Of a DNA stretch of 64,000 nucleotides, positions 34,878-46,480 are shown in pieces. Under the pieces are notes generated by a model that was given only the letters and a program-made list of their open reading frames with translations, searched no databases and was not told where the DNA came from. The translations under genes were made by a program, and so were the position numbers. The stretch is from Stutzerimonas kunmingensis (GTDB lineage: Bacteria > Pseudomonadota > Gammaproteobacteria > Pseudomonadales > Pseudomonadaceae). Every line of letters starts with the position of its first letter. Positions within the stretch are counted from its first letter, which is position 1. The stretch lies in contig NZ_JACXXG010000017.1 in the NCBI RefSeq assembly GCF_014764705.1, positions 1-64,000 on the forward strand, read 5' to 3'.

Positions 34878-36272
34878 ATGAGTACACGCAAGCAGCAACT
34901 GCTCCGTCAGCATCGTCGTAGCAAGCGTATTGTAATGATCGCCGCGTTCGCCGCCCTTCTCGTGGTGGGCATAGTGTTCAGCTTCTGGTGGATACCCATT
35001 TTGCTGGTGTTGGGTTGGGTGGCTCACGAGGCCTGGTTCGCCGATCACCTGTTTTACTATCCGGATGAAGACTATCGTTACGATTTCCCTGCCGATGCCC
35101 AGCGACTGGTGGGACGTATCGAGAATGGCTGTCTGCAGTTTCCAGGTGAGCTGCCTGATGCAGATACCTTGATTCTCGAAGTGATGCTGCGTGCCACTTG
35201 CCTCGGCCGGTTACGTGACCCGCGCGTATATGTCGACAATGATCGCCAGGATTTCGAGCGGGGTGTGCATGGCCGCCGTTACGTGAATCTGTCGGGACAG
35301 CTAGATGCACTGCGTGCCGGGACGCTTCGCCTGGATTGCCGCTATTTCCGGCTAGATGCAGATGTTGTGCTGCACGTGATGCGCAATCCTGACTATACGC
35401 AACGGCGAATTCTGATTATCGCGCCCCATGCGGACGATGCTGAGCTAGCCGCCTTCGGCGTGTATAGCCGGGCCCGTGAAGTCGCCATCGTTACGTTGAC
35501 TCAGGGAGAAATCGAGGCGGACAACTATCGTCGACTCGGTCTGGATAGCGCTGCCGCAGCAAGGCTGAAGGGACGACTGCGCTCTTGGGGCAGCCTGGCG
35601 GTACCGCTCTGGGGAGGTGTCGCACAGCAATCGTGCATACAGTTGGGCTATTACTGCCTTCAGTTACCGCTTATGGCTGCAGACCCGGAACGAGCCTACG
35701 GCTCGCGAGAGTCGGGAGAGTCAGACATCCGTAGTGTGCGCAATCGCAACCACGTGCCTTTGCCTGGGGATGCGAATGGCCAACCCACTTGGGTAAATCT
35801 GCAAGCCGATCTGCGTGCGCTGCTGATGCACTTCCGCCCTGATGTAGTGGTGACACCCCACCCGGAGCTCGACCCTCATGCCGACCATGTTGCCGCCACT
35901 CAGGCTGTACGGCAGGCGATCGAGGAGGGCGAGTGGAAACCGGAGACGCTGCTGCTTTATGCCAATCACCTGCACGACAATGATCGGTGGCCGATGGGGC
36001 CGGCGGAGAATGGGGTCGCTCTGCCACCCGCGATCGAGCCGCTGCCGGCCGATCGCCTATGGAGCCCGACGCTGGATTCCGAGGCTCGGCTGAACAAGGC
36101 CATGGCGCTGGCGATGCAGCACGATTTGCAGGTGCCGCTACCCTTGAAAAAACGGCTGCGTCGGCATATCCAGCGGTTGCTCGCCGGTCGCCGCTGGCCG
36201 TCCACCGGCGACGACGAGTTTTTCCGCAAGGCCGTTCGCAGGCACGAGCTATTCTGGGTGCGCAAGCTCTAG
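34878..36272 (+). CDS. dnpA: DnpA-like de-N-acetylase (PIG-L/LmbE family)
   Basis: A 464-aa membrane-anchored enzyme. Residues ~18-48 form one or two hydrophobic segments. The PIG-L domain has [21 protein letters not shown] near residue 175 and [19 protein letters not shown] near residue 320; these are the His/Asp zinc ligands and catalytic Asp of LmbE-type deacetylases. PA5002 (DnpA) is implicated in LPS modification and drug tolerance. ATG 34878 follows TAAGG; upstream in-frame codons lie inside mig-14. Confidence 0.87.
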   Translation: MSTRKQQLLRQHRRSKRIVMIAAFAALLVVGIVFSFWWIPILLVLGWVAHEAWFADHLFYYPDEDYRYDFPADAQRLVGRIENGCLQFPGELPDADTLILEVMLRATCLGRLRDPRVYVDNDRQDFERGVHGRRYVNLSGQLDALRAGTLRLDCRYFRLDADVVLHVMRNPDYTQRRILIIAPHADDAELAAFGVYSRAREVAIVTLTQGEIEADNYRRLGLDSAAAARLKGRLRSWGSLAVPLWGGVAQQSCIQLGYYCLQLPLMAADPERAYGSRESGESDIRSVRNRNHVPLPGDANGQPTWVNLQADLRALLMHFRPDVVVTPHPELDPHADHVAATQAVRQAIEEGEWKPETLLLYANHLHDNDRWPMGPAENGVALPPAIEPLPADRLWSPTLDSEARLNKAMALAMQHDLQVPLPLKKRLRRHIQRLLAGRRWPSTGDDEFFRKAVRRHELFWVRKL

Positions 36273-36309
36273 CAGCGTTGACACGCTGGCCGGACCAGCG
36301 CGGGCCGCA

Positions 36310-36318
36310 TGCTATGAT
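36310..36318 (+). promoter_or_regulatory. Putative extended -10 promoter of hldE
   Basis: TGCTATGAT is a good extended -10 sequence 34 bases ahead of the hldE ATG. A TTGACA at 36278 is 29 bases upstream, too far to be the matching -35, so activity would rest on the extended -10. Confidence 0.45.
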
Positions 36319-36351
36319 CGCCGCCGTTTTCTGTCAGTCATCGGAGCCCCA

Positions 36352-37773
36352 ATGAAGCTGTCCATGCCCCGTTTCGACCAAGCCGCCGTTCTGGTGGTCG
36401 GTGACGTCATGCTCGATCGTTACTGGCATGGCGGCACGTCGCGGATCTCGCCTGAGGCGCCGGTACCGGTGGTCAAGGTCGAGCAGATCGAGGATCGGCC
36501 CGGTGGGGCGGCCAATGTGGCGCTGAACATCGCGGCACTGGGTGCGCCTGCTGCGCTGGTGGGTGTGACCGGTGAAGATGAAGCGCGCCAGAGCCTGGCC
36601 GACAGCCTTGCTGCGGCGGGCGTGCAGGCGCACTTCCAGCGCATCGAGGACCAGCCGACGATCGTCAAGCTGCGGGTGATGAGTCGCCATCAGCAGCTGT
36701 TGCGCATGGATTTCGAGGAGCCGTTCAACACCGATCCGGCCGCGTTGCTGGCCGAGGTGGAAGGGCTGCTGGCCGGGGTCAAGGTGCTGGTGCTGTCGGA
36801 CTATGGCAAGGGCGCGCTGAAGAACCATCAGGCGCTGATCCAGGCGGCGCGGCACCGTGGCATTCCGGTGCTGGCCGACCCCAAGGGCAAGGATTTTGAA
36901 ATCTACTGCGGCGCTTCGTTGATTACGCCGAACCTGGGCGAGTTCGAGGCGATCGTCGGACATTGTGCCGATGAGGCCGAGTTGGTGAGCAAGGGCGCCG
37001 AGCTGATGGCGTCTCTCGACCTTGAGGCTCTGCTGGTCACCCGCGGCGAGCACGGCATGACCCTGCTGCGTCCCGATCAGGCGCCGCTGCACCTGCCGGC
37101 TCGTGCCCGTGAAGTGTTCGACGTGACCGGCGCCGGGGATACCGTCATTTCAACTCTGGCGGCAGCCATCGCTGCCGGCGAACAGCTGCCGCAGGCCGTG
37201 GCACTGGCCAACCTGGCCGCCGGTATCGTGGTCGGCAAGCTGGGTACCGCCTGTATCAGCGCACCCGAGTTGCGCCGAGCCGTGCAGCGCGAAGAGGGCT
37301 CCGAGCGCGGTGTAATGACCGTCGAACAATTGCTCACTGCGGTCGAGGATGCACGGGCAGAGGGCGAGAAAATCGTCTTCACCAATGGCTGTTTCGACAT
37401 CCTGCACGCTGGCCATGTGACCTATCTGGAACAGGCCCGGACGCAAGGTGACCGTCTGGTCGTGGCAGTCAACGACGACGGCTCGGTCAGCCGCCTGAAG
37501 GGGCCGGGGCGGCCGATCAACTCGGTGGATCGCCGCATGGCGGTGCTCGCCGGTCTGGAAGCGGTGGATTGGGTGGTGTGCTTTTCGGAGGACACGCCGG
37601 AAAACCTGCTGGCCCAGGTCCGCCCCGATGTGCTGGTCAAGGGCGGCGACTACGGCGTCGCTCAGGTGGTCGGTGCCGAGTTGGTCAAGGCGTACGGTGG
37701 CGTGGTGAAGGTGCTGGGGCTGGTGGAAAACAGCTCGACCACAGCCATCGTCGAGAAGATCCGCAGCCGCTGA
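36352..37773 (+). CDS. hldE: Bifunctional heptose 7-phosphate kinase / heptose 1-phosphate adenylyltransferase
   Basis: A 473-residue fusion that makes the ADP-heptose precursor used by WaaC and WaaF. The N-terminal PfkB-type kinase (~1-320) shows [28 protein letters not shown] and [11 protein letters not shown] with the catalytic Asp near residue 260. The C-terminal nucleotidyltransferase (~340-473) starts [17 protein letters not shown] with the HxGH motif, and ends [11 protein letters not shown]. It closes the core cluster, as in P. aeruginosa. Confidence 0.97.
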   Translation: MKLSMPRFDQAAVLVVGDVMLDRYWHGGTSRISPEAPVPVVKVEQIEDRPGGAANVALNIAALGAPAALVGVTGEDEARQSLADSLAAAGVQAHFQRIEDQPTIVKLRVMSRHQQLLRMDFEEPFNTDPAALLAEVEGLLAGVKVLVLSDYGKGALKNHQALIQAARHRGIPVLADPKGKDFEIYCGASLITPNLGEFEAIVGHCADEAELVSKGAELMASLDLEALLVTRGEHGMTLLRPDQAPLHLPARAREVFDVTGAGDTVISTLAAAIAAGEQLPQAVALANLAAGIVVGKLGTACISAPELRRAVQREEGSERGVMTVEQLLTAVEDARAEGEKIVFTNGCFDILHAGHVTYLEQARTQGDRLVVAVNDDGSVSRLKGPGRPINSVDRRMAVLAGLEAVDWVVCFSEDTPENLLAQVRPDVLVKGGDYGVAQVVGAELVKAYGGVVKVLGLVENSSTTAIVEKIRSR

Positions 37774-37804
37774 GTCTATTGGATACGCCTACCGCGTATC
37801 GTCA

Positions 37805-37840
37805 GTAGCTGGATAGCCGCTTTTCGCGGCTACCCACTAC
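37805..37840. terminator. Hairpin between hldE and the converging 37844 gene
   Basis: TAGCCGC (37814-37820) pairs with GCGGCTA (37826-37832) around TTTTC, with outer GTAG/CTAC arms. There is no U-tract, so it is either a weak terminator or a REP-like palindrome. Confidence 0.4.
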
Positions 37841-37843
37841 GCG

Positions 37844-38731
37844 TTAACGGGCGGCCGCCATCGGCCGTGCCGCCCACCAATCCCGCCAGCGAACGCGCTC
37901 GTCGCGCACCACCCAGCCTTCCTGCGGCGCAAAGCTTTCCGATAGCCACAGGCCGCGAGTGTTCACCGGGCTGAACTGGCCATTGCGCAGTTGCAGCAGC
38001 TGATCCTGCGGCTGGCCCTGATGCAGCGGTATCAGGTAGATGTCGGGCCGGCTGCGCTCCAGACGCGCAACAAGTTGACCGTCTTCCAGGCGTTCGTCGA
38101 CATGAAACAGGCTCAGCTGACGCGCTTCCTTCGGCAGTTCCATGCGCATGTCATAGACCAGCTGCAACGATGCCGTAGGCAGGTGAACATAGGCGCGAGG
38201 ACGCTCCATCAGCACCATGTTGCCGCACTGCACCGGTCGCGTGGCGCCGGATTGCGAGGCGAGCTTGAAGTGCACCGCCTCGCGGTAGTGCAGGCTGGCC
38301 TGGTACGGAGTGGGCAGCCAGGTATCGCCGAAACGCCCGGCTAGCCAGCCTTCAGGAGTTTCCAGCAGGCATTCTTCGGCGATTTCCTGGATGGCGGTGA
38401 GTAGCGGAAGGTTCAGCTCATGGGCCGGGATGTAGCCGGAAATCAGCTTGAGGACCACGTCACCACGGTCCGGCCGCTGCTGACGGACCAGTACCCAGTA
38501 TTCGCGGCCCTGCCAGCTCATGGTCAGACGCACCGAAACGCCGAGATTGGCCAGTTCGATGGCAAAACGGCCCGGATCGGACACCTCCACCGGGCGGCGG
38601 CGTTCGATCACTTCGCTGAAGTTCAACGGCCGGCCCAGACTCTGGTAGCTCAGGTGGTCCTGGCTGGCCTCGACGTAGAGCGGCAGGGTCTTGAATGCGG
38701 CAGGGCTCTTGCGCACCAGAACTCTTGGCAT
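37844..38731 (-). CDS. Conserved protein of unknown function (PA4993-like position)
   Basis: A 295-residue soluble protein without signal peptide or membrane segment. I do not recognise a domain. Visible stretches are MPRVLVRKSPAAFKTLPLYVEA at the start, LTMSWQGREYWVLVRQQRPD, and LERSRPDIYLIPLHQGQPQD. Pseudomonad copies are sometimes labelled metal ABC transporter ATPase, but no Walker A, Walker B or ABC signature is present, so that label is not supported. It is followed on the same strand by nothing until hldE converges. The upstream neighbour is an aldo/keto reductase gene 90 bases away in the same direction. Confidence 0.75.
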   Translation of the reverse strand: MPRVLVRKSPAAFKTLPLYVEASQDHLSYQSLGRPLNFSEVIERRRPVEVSDPGRFAIELANLGVSVRLTMSWQGREYWVLVRQQRPDRGDVVLKLISGYIPAHELNLPLLTAIQEIAEECLLETPEGWLAGRFGDTWLPTPYQASLHYREAVHFKLASQSGATRPVQCGNMVLMERPRAYVHLPTASLQLVYDMRMELPKEARQLSLFHVDERLEDGQLVARLERSRPDIYLIPLHQGQPQDQLLQLRNGQFSPVNTRGLWLSESFAPQEGWVVRDERVRWRDWWAARPMAAAR

Positions 38732-38821
38732 TCGGTTTCTCCTTGCGGCGAAGAAAGTAACTGCGCGGCATCAGCGTAATGCGCGCCCGCGCAGCGGATG
38801 AACGTTGCCGCCAGGACCGCT

Positions 38822-39631
38822 TCAGTTGCCGGTCAGAACGGCAGCAGCAGTCCGTACGTTAGCCGTCAAATGCTGCGGATTGATAGTGCCGATGATCGCG
38901 CCACTGACCCCAGGGTGGCCGAACAGCAACTCGAAGCTGCGGTGCACCGGGTCTTCACCTGGCTTGAGGCAGGCGTGGCCGCTGGCCAGGGCTTTCTTGA
39001 TCAGGATGCCCTTGCCGTGCGCAGCAGCGTAGTCGAGGACCGGCCGTTCGGCCTGCTCGTTGAGGTTGTAGGTCACCATCGCGCAGTCGCCTTGCTGCAG
39101 CGCCAGCAGTCCGCCGTCCACAGTCTTGCCGGAAAGGCCGTAGCCGAGGATCTTGCCCTCGCGCTTGAGCTCGGCGAGGGTCTGGTAGACCTCGGCGTGC
39201 TGCAGGATGTCCAGATCGTTGCCGTCGGAATGCACCAGTACCAGCTCGATGCGGTCGGTGCGCAGACGCTTGAGGCTGCGTTCGACCGAAAAGCGCGTAT
39301 GGGCGGCGGAAAAGTCGAAGCGCGACTGTCCGTTCTCGAACTCCTCTCCGACCTTGCTGACGATCACCCACTCATCGCGCTGGCCGGCGAGCAGAGGGCC
39401 CAGCCGCTCTTCGCTGACGCCGTAGGCCGGGGCGGTATCGATCAGGTTGATGCCCAGCCCGCGGGCCAGATTCAGCAGTTGGCGCGCCTGGGCATCGTCG
39501 GGAATGGCGAAGCCGCTGGGGTATTTCACGCCTTGGTCGCGGCCCAGCTTCACCGTACCCAGACCCAACGGAGAAATGCGCAGGCCGGTGCTGCCCAGTG
39601 GGCGGTGCAGGTCATGCAGCGTCGCGTTCAT
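38822..39631 (-). CDS. Aldo/keto reductase family oxidoreductase
   Basis: A 269-aa NADPH-dependent reductase of (alpha/beta)8 fold. The family pattern LGLGTVKLGRD, the catalytic NLIDTAPAYGVSEERLG (Asp and Tyr), ELVLVHSDG, GYGLSGKTV and YNLNEQ are in order. Substrate is unknown. It overlaps the next gene by four bases (its ATG lies in the 3' end of the FAD enzyme gene), so the two are translated together; the pairing matches PA4992-PA4991. Confidence 0.9.
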   Translation of the reverse strand: MNATLHDLHRPLGSTGLRISPLGLGTVKLGRDQGVKYPSGFAIPDDAQARQLLNLARGLGINLIDTAPAYGVSEERLGPLLAGQRDEWVIVSKVGEEFENGQSRFDFSAAHTRFSVERSLKRLRTDRIELVLVHSDGNDLDILQHAEVYQTLAELKREGKILGYGLSGKTVDGGLLALQQGDCAMVTYNLNEQAERPVLDYAAAHGKGILIKKALASGHACLKPGEDPVHRSFELLFGHPGVSGAIIGTINPQHLTANVRTAAAVLTGN

Positions 39632-40803
39632 GGCAGCAGCCCTTCCCAGAACGGCCCGGTCAGCGGCGGACGTGGCAGTTCAGGTAGCGCGGGATGGTTG
39701 GCCGGGCGAATGCCGTCGCGGGCGAGGGCGGCTTCGACGCGGTCGGAAAAGTCCGGTGACAGCGCCAGCTTGGTCGGCCAGCCGACCAGCAGGCGGCCCT
39801 GCTCGGCGAGAAAGGCGTTGTCCGGACGGGCGAGGGCCGATTGCGCCGGCTCGGCGCGGTCGATGCGTAGCGTGGCCCAGTGCGCTGCGGACAGGTCGAT
39901 CCAGGGTACCAGCTCGGCCAGTTCCTTCTTCGCCGCGGCGATCTGGCTGGCTTCGTCGCGCGCCACGCCATCGGCTTCGGCCAGATCGCCGCCCAGGTAC
40001 CAGACCCATTCGCCGTCTGCCGCCGGATGGCTGGTCACGGTGATTCGCGGTTTGGTGCCGCCGCCCAGGCAGTGGGCGTAGAGCGGCTTGAGCGTCGGCG
40101 CCTTGACGATGACCATGTGCAGCGGACGGCGCTGCATGGCCGGTTGTTGCAGGCCGAGCGATGCGAGCAGCTCGGCAGTCCCGCCCCCGGCGCTGAATAC
40201 GATGCGCTGAGCGCGAATTTCGCGACCATCGACGCGCAACCCGACCAGCTCGTTGCCGTCGAGCAGCGGTTCAATCTGCTGGCAGGCCAGCAGGCTGTCG
40301 CCAGCCAGCTCGGCCAGGCGGGCGATCAGGCTGGGCACGTCCAGCACCAGCTCGCTGAGCCGATAGACCTTGCCCTTGAACCGTGGATGCTGCAGCGCAG
40401 GCGGCAGCTCATCGCCCTTGACCTGGCCGACCCGCGAGCGCACCGCCTTGCTGGCGAAGAAGCTGGTGAGGTTGCCGGCCAGGGTGCCTGGCGACCACAG
40501 GTAGTGCGCATCGGACAACAGACGCACGCCGCTGAGATCCAGCTCGCCCTTGCCTGCAAGAGCCTCGCGCCAGCGCCGTGGCATGTCGGCGATGGCTTCG
40601 GATGCGCCGGTGAGGGCGCCGCTCAAGGCGTATTTGGTACCGCCATGAATGATGCCTTGGGACTTCACGCTCTGCCCGCCGCCCAGCGTTCCCTTGTCCA
40701 CCAGCAACGTGGCAAAACCTTGTCGGCGCAGGCGCGCGTTTAGCCACAGGCCGGCGACGCCGCCGCCAACGATCAGGACGTCGGTGCTGAGGGATTCAGG
40801 CAT
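39628..40803 (-). CDS. FAD-dependent oxidoreductase (DAO family)
   Basis: A 391-residue flavoprotein. It begins with the Rossmann FAD motif DVLIVGGGVAGLWLNARLRRQGF and DKGTLGGGQSVKSQGIIHGG, as in glycerol-3-phosphate/D-amino-acid dehydrogenases. A second GAGG-type strand (RIVFSAGGGTAELL) lies near residue 200. It is the first gene of the pair with the aldo/keto reductase. Substrate cannot be assigned. Confidence 0.88.
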   Translation of the reverse strand: MPESLSTDVLIVGGGVAGLWLNARLRRQGFATLLVDKGTLGGGQSVKSQGIIHGGTKYALSGALTGASEAIADMPRRWREALAGKGELDLSGVRLLSDAHYLWSPGTLAGNLTSFFASKAVRSRVGQVKGDELPPALQHPRFKGKVYRLSELVLDVPSLIARLAELAGDSLLACQQIEPLLDGNELVGLRVDGREIRAQRIVFSAGGGTAELLASLGLQQPAMQRRPLHMVIVKAPTLKPLYAHCLGGGTKPRITVTSHPAADGEWVWYLGGDLAEADGVARDEASQIAAAKKELAELVPWIDLSAAHWATLRIDRAEPAQSALARPDNAFLAEQGRLLVGWPTKLALSPDFSDRVEAALARDGIRPANHPALPELPRPPLTGPFWEGLLP

Positions 40804-40863
40804 GTGCAGACCTTATACGGGGAAACGGACGCGCAGTATAACTGCATGCAGTTCGCGGGGCGC

Positions 40864-41196
40864 TCAGTGGCCGGTGCTGCCGGAGAAGAGCTGAATGACC
40901 GCCACGCCAGCGATGATCAGCGCCATGCCGAGCACCGCCGGCAGGTCCAGGTGCTGGCCATAGATCAGCGCCGCAGCGATGCTGACCAGCACGATGCCCA
41001 GGCCCGCCCAGATTGCATAGGCAATCCCCACCGGAATGGTCTTCACCACCAGCGCCAGCATCCAGAACGACAGGCTGTAGCCGCAGATCACCAGCAACAG
41101 TGGCAGCGGGCGGCTGAAGCCGGCCAGGGCTTTCATCGAGGTGGTGGCGACCACTTCGGCGCAGATGGCGATGGCCAGGTAAACGTAACCGGACAT
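40864..41196 (-). CDS. emrE: Small multidrug resistance exporter (EmrE/SMR family)
   Basis: A 110-aa proton-coupled drug exporter with four membrane helices. The essential Glu14 is in AIAICAEVVATTSMK, and the family patterns GYSLSFWMLALVVKTIPVGIAYAIWAGLGIV and IYGQHLDLPAVLGMALIIAGVAVI are complete. The start at 41196 gives the conserved MSGYVYLAIA and has AGGA just upstream; the frame is open for 57 bases more without homology. It probably removes quaternary ammonium compounds; other SMR members transport guanidinium or polyamines. Confidence 0.93.
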   Translation of the reverse strand: MSGYVYLAIAICAEVVATTSMKALAGFSRPLPLLLVICGYSLSFWMLALVVKTIPVGIAYAIWAGLGIVLVSIAAALIYGQHLDLPAVLGMALIIAGVAVIQLFSGSTGH

Positions 41197-41314
41197 GGGA
41201 AATCCTGATCGTGGACTGGAAGGGTCAACTCCGTTCGGTCGCGTCCTCGCCAACTAGTTCGCCAGCCGTGGCGGTTGTGGCTCGCCGGCAGGCGGCTTGC
41301 TAAGCTCCGCGCCC

Positions 41315-42583
41315 ATGAATCGCACCCTCTATACCCTGCTGTTCCATCTCGGCCTGCCGCTGGTATTTCTGCGCCTGCTCTGGCGCGCCTGGCGCGCGCC
41401 GGCCTACTCCCGTCGTATCGGCGAACGTTTCGCCTTTGGTTTGCCGCCGCTTCGTCCGGGTGGCATCTGGGTGCATGCGGTGTCGGTCGGCGAGAGCATC
41501 GCCGCGGCGCCGATGATCCGCGAACTGATGGCGCGCTATCCGCATCTGCCGATCACCGTCACCTGCATGACCCCGACCGGCTCGGAGCGCATCCAGGCAC
41601 TGTTCGGCGACAGCGTGCAGCACTGCTATCTGCCCTATGACCTGCCCTGGGCGGCGGCGCGCTTTCTTGAGCGCGCGCGGCCGAAGCTGGCGGTGGTGAT
41701 GGAGACCGAACTCTGGCCCAACCATATCCATCAGTGTGCACGCCGCGGCATTCCGGTAGCGCTGGCCAATGCGCGCTTGTCCGCGCGATCGGCCCGCGGC
41801 TACGCGCGCTTCGCCCGTCTGACTGCGCCGATGCTGGCTAAGCTGAGCCTGATTGCCGTGCAGACCGAAACTGAAGCCGAACGTTTTCGCCAGCTCGGTG
41901 CGCGCGATGAGTGCGTCGAGGTGACTGGATCGATCAAGTTCGACCTTACCATCGATCCGGCACTGCTGGAGCGTGCCAGTAAATTGCGCCAGCAGTGGGC
42001 GGCGCTGGAACGGCCATTGTGGATCGCCGCCAGTACACACGCCGGAGAGGACGAGATAATTCTGGCTGCGCATCGCCAGCTGCTCGGTGAACACCCGCAG
42101 GCGCTGCTGATCCTGGTGCCCAGGCACCCGGAGCGCTTCGCCTCGGTGTACGAGTCGGCGGTCAGGGATGGGTTTGTCGCCGTGCGGCGCTCGACGGGGG
42201 AGGTAGTCGACGCCGGCACCCAGGTACTGGTCGGCGACACTATGGGCGAGCTGCTGTTTCTCTACGCACTGGCGGATATCGCCTTCGTTGGCGGCAGTCT
42301 GGTGCCCAACGGCGGGCACAACCTCCTCGAGCCCGCAGCGCTGGGCAAGCCGGTGCTCAGCGGCCCGCACCTGTTCAACTTTCTCGAGATATCGGCACAG
42401 TTACGCGCTGCTGGCGCCCTGCGTGAAGTGCAGGATGCCGCGCAACTGGCGCAGGTGGTCAGCGAACTCTGGGGCGATCCAGCCGGGGCCCAGGCGATGC
42501 GCGATGCCGGTCTCGGCGTGCTCAAGGCCAATCAGGGTGCTCTGGAGCGGTTGCTGGCGGGGTTGGGGCGGCTGCTCGGGTAA
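41315..42583 (+). CDS. waaA: Kdo transferase
   Basis: A GT30 enzyme of 422 aa that attaches Kdo residues to lipid IVA at the inner membrane. An N-terminal hydrophobic anchor (TLYTLLFHLGLPLVFLRLLW) is followed by IWVHAVSVGESIAAAP, TCMTPTGSERI, METELWPN and SIKFDLTIDP. The C-terminal half has PLWIAASTHAGEDEIIL, LVPRHPERF and GGSLVPNGGHNLLEPAALGKPVL. ATG 41315 is chosen for this N-terminus. It converges on the tolC homologue. Confidence 0.96.
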   Translation: MNRTLYTLLFHLGLPLVFLRLLWRAWRAPAYSRRIGERFAFGLPPLRPGGIWVHAVSVGESIAAAPMIRELMARYPHLPITVTCMTPTGSERIQALFGDSVQHCYLPYDLPWAAARFLERARPKLAVVMETELWPNHIHQCARRGIPVALANARLSARSARGYARFARLTAPMLAKLSLIAVQTETEAERFRQLGARDECVEVTGSIKFDLTIDPALLERASKLRQQWAALERPLWIAASTHAGEDEIILAAHRQLLGEHPQALLILVPRHPERFASVYESAVRDGFVAVRRSTGEVVDAGTQVLVGDTMGELLFLYALADIAFVGGSLVPNGGHNLLEPAALGKPVLSGPHLFNFLEISAQLRAAGALREVQDAAQLAQVVSELWGDPAGAQAMRDAGLGVLKANQGALERLLAGLGRLLG

Positions 42584-42693
42584 TTTGGCCGGGCGGATTC
42601 GGCGTCAGGCCGCGATGTTCGGCGCGGGATGCTTTTGATGGTTTTCCCGCCCCGGGCAGCTCAACGCTAGAGTTTTAGCCGTTGGGCTCTCGC

Positions 42694-42742
42694 ACAGGTG
42701 CATGAAGGTATCGCTACGCTACCCGGCCGATCATGCACCTGT
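42694..42742. terminator. Inverted repeat between waaA and the tolC homologue
   Basis: ACAGGTGCATGA (42694-42705) pairs perfectly with TCATGCACCTGT (42731-42742) across a 25-base loop that itself contains GGTA/TACC. It sits between two converging genes and is followed by TTCTCCTCC on the plus strand, so it probably terminates both, though its U-tract is poor. Confidence 0.6.
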
Positions 42743-42756
42743 TTCTCCTCCGTCGC

Positions 42757-44211
42757 TCAGTAATCGATCCGCACCGGCTGGCCGATGGTTTGCGGCAGGT
42801 CCGGTGGCAGGAAGTCGGTGTCCGGGTTGTAGTCGGGCTTCAGGTACGCCGCCAGCTGCTGCAGATCGTCCGGATTGAGCGTGCCCGCGGCCTGTTTCAG
42901 GCGCAGGTTGTCGAGGATGTAGTCGTAGCGGGCGTTGTTGTAGTCCCGCACGGCGCCATACAGGCGGCGCTGGGTGTCGAGCACGTCGACGATGTTGCGC
43001 GTGCCGACCTGATAGCCGATCTCCGTCGCCTCCAGCGCGCTCTGATTGGAGATGATCGATTGCCGGCGAGCCTCGACCTGCTCGATATCGGTGTTAACCG
43101 CTCGGTGCAGATTGCGTGTGGATTCGACCACCTGGCGGCGCAGGCTCTCGCGCTGCTGCTCGCTCTGGCTGAGCTGGTAATAGGCCTCGCGACTCTGCGA
43201 CGTGGTCAGGCCGCCGCTGTAGAGCGGAATGTTCAGCTGCAGGCCGATGCTGCGCTGCTCGACGTCACCGGTATAGCGCGGCATGTCGAAGCCCGGGATG
43301 CTCTGGCTGTTGCTGAAGCCCAGCGCATCGTTGTCGCCCTTGCGATAGGACGCTACCGCATCGAGCGTCGGTGCATGGCCGGAGCGGCGCTGGCGCAGGG
43401 TTTCTTCCGCTGCGGTCACCGCGTAATTGACCGCCAGCAGGTTGAGGTTCTGCCGCGTTGCGGTATCGACCCACGCCTTGGCCTCGTTCGGCACCGGGGC
43501 CAGCACCGGCAGGGTGTGGTGGATGCCTTCGAGGGCGATGTATTCGCGGTTGGTCAGTGTGTACAACGCCTGGAAGGCGTCCTCGACCTGGCGCTGTGCG
43601 ATGGAGCGGTTGGCCCGGGCGGTATCGAAGCCGGCCTGGGCTTCGAGCACGTCGGTCTTGTCCGACAGGCCGACTTCGAAGCGCTCGTTGGCCTGGTCGA
43701 GTTGGCGCTTGAATGCAGCCTCCTCGGCCTTCACTGCCGCCAGGTTGTCCTGCGCGCGCAGTACGGCGAAGTAGGCCTGGGCGCTCTGCAGAATCAGGTC
43801 CTGTTCAGCGATGGAGTATTCGATTGCCGCCTGCTCGCTCACGGCTTCCGCAGCCTTGAGCTGGAACCAGCGGTCGGCGCGGAAAATTGGCTGGCTCAGC
43901 GTCGCCTGATAGGCGGTGCCGCTGCGCGACAGCGAGGTGGAGCCCATGCTGGTGTCGACGTCCGTTTCGGTGTCGCTCAGCTCGGCGCCGGCACTGAGGT
44001 TGGGCAGCAGGCCGGCCCGCGCCTGCGGCACGATTTCCTGGCGGGCGCGAAACAGCGCGCGCGCCGCGGCCAGGTCGGCGTTGTTGTTGACGGCTTGCTG
44101 ATAGACGCTGACCAGATCGGTCTTGCTGGCGAGGGGGATGGTCTCCTGCGCCCAGGCTGCTCCGGCGGTGAGGGAGGCCACGGCGAGAGCCAGGGGGAGT
44201 CTGCGCAGCAT
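42757..44211 (-). CDS. tolC: TolC-family outer membrane efflux/secretion channel
   Basis: A 484-residue outer-membrane protein. Signal peptide MLRRLPLALAVASLTAGAAWA is cleaved before QE. Two internally related halves with the beta-barrel and long alpha-hairpins follow: RARQEIVPQARAGLLPNLSAG, ATLSQPIFRADRWFQLK, then RRSGHAPTLDAVASY and LQLNIPLYSGGLT. VGTRNIVDVLDTQRRLYGA is the common TolC C-terminal pattern. In P. aeruginosa the syntenic PA4974 (OpmH) serves several transporters. The start at 44211 puts the signal peptide at the N-terminus; the frame is open upstream without support. A second TolC-type channel lies at 56276. Confidence 0.93.
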   Translation of the reverse strand: MLRRLPLALAVASLTAGAAWAQETIPLASKTDLVSVYQQAVNNNADLAAARALFRARQEIVPQARAGLLPNLSAGAELSDTETDVDTSMGSTSLSRSGTAYQATLSQPIFRADRWFQLKAAEAVSEQAAIEYSIAEQDLILQSAQAYFAVLRAQDNLAAVKAEEAAFKRQLDQANERFEVGLSDKTDVLEAQAGFDTARANRSIAQRQVEDAFQALYTLTNREYIALEGIHHTLPVLAPVPNEAKAWVDTATRQNLNLLAVNYAVTAAEETLRQRRSGHAPTLDAVASYRKGDNDALGFSNSQSIPGFDMPRYTGDVEQRSIGLQLNIPLYSGGLTTSQSREAYYQLSQSEQQRESLRRQVVESTRNLHRAVNTDIEQVEARRQSIISNQSALEATEIGYQVGTRNIVDVLDTQRRLYGAVRDYNNARYDYILDNLRLKQAAGTLNPDDLQQLAAYLKPDYNPDTDFLPPDLPQTIGQPVRIDY

Positions 44212-44394
44212 GTTGGGTCCATCCTGAATAGAGCTGATGGGCAAGGCTAAGCGGCGGCTGACGGGGGGTCAAGGCGCGTGTGCGAGGCAATGTCAGATGC
44301 CGGTTGCGGCCGGCCGGAATGACCGAACGGTCGACTACTTTCGCCCTTGGCATGGCGTTCGTACTGGGTCTTGATTAGACTCGATGGCGTTCTT

Positions 44395-46474
<2,080 letters not shown>

Positions 46475-46480
46475 TGATGA

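Noticed and set aside
36278..36283. TTGACA as the -35 of hldE
   Set aside because: It is 29 bases from the TATGAT, too far for a sigma-70 pair.
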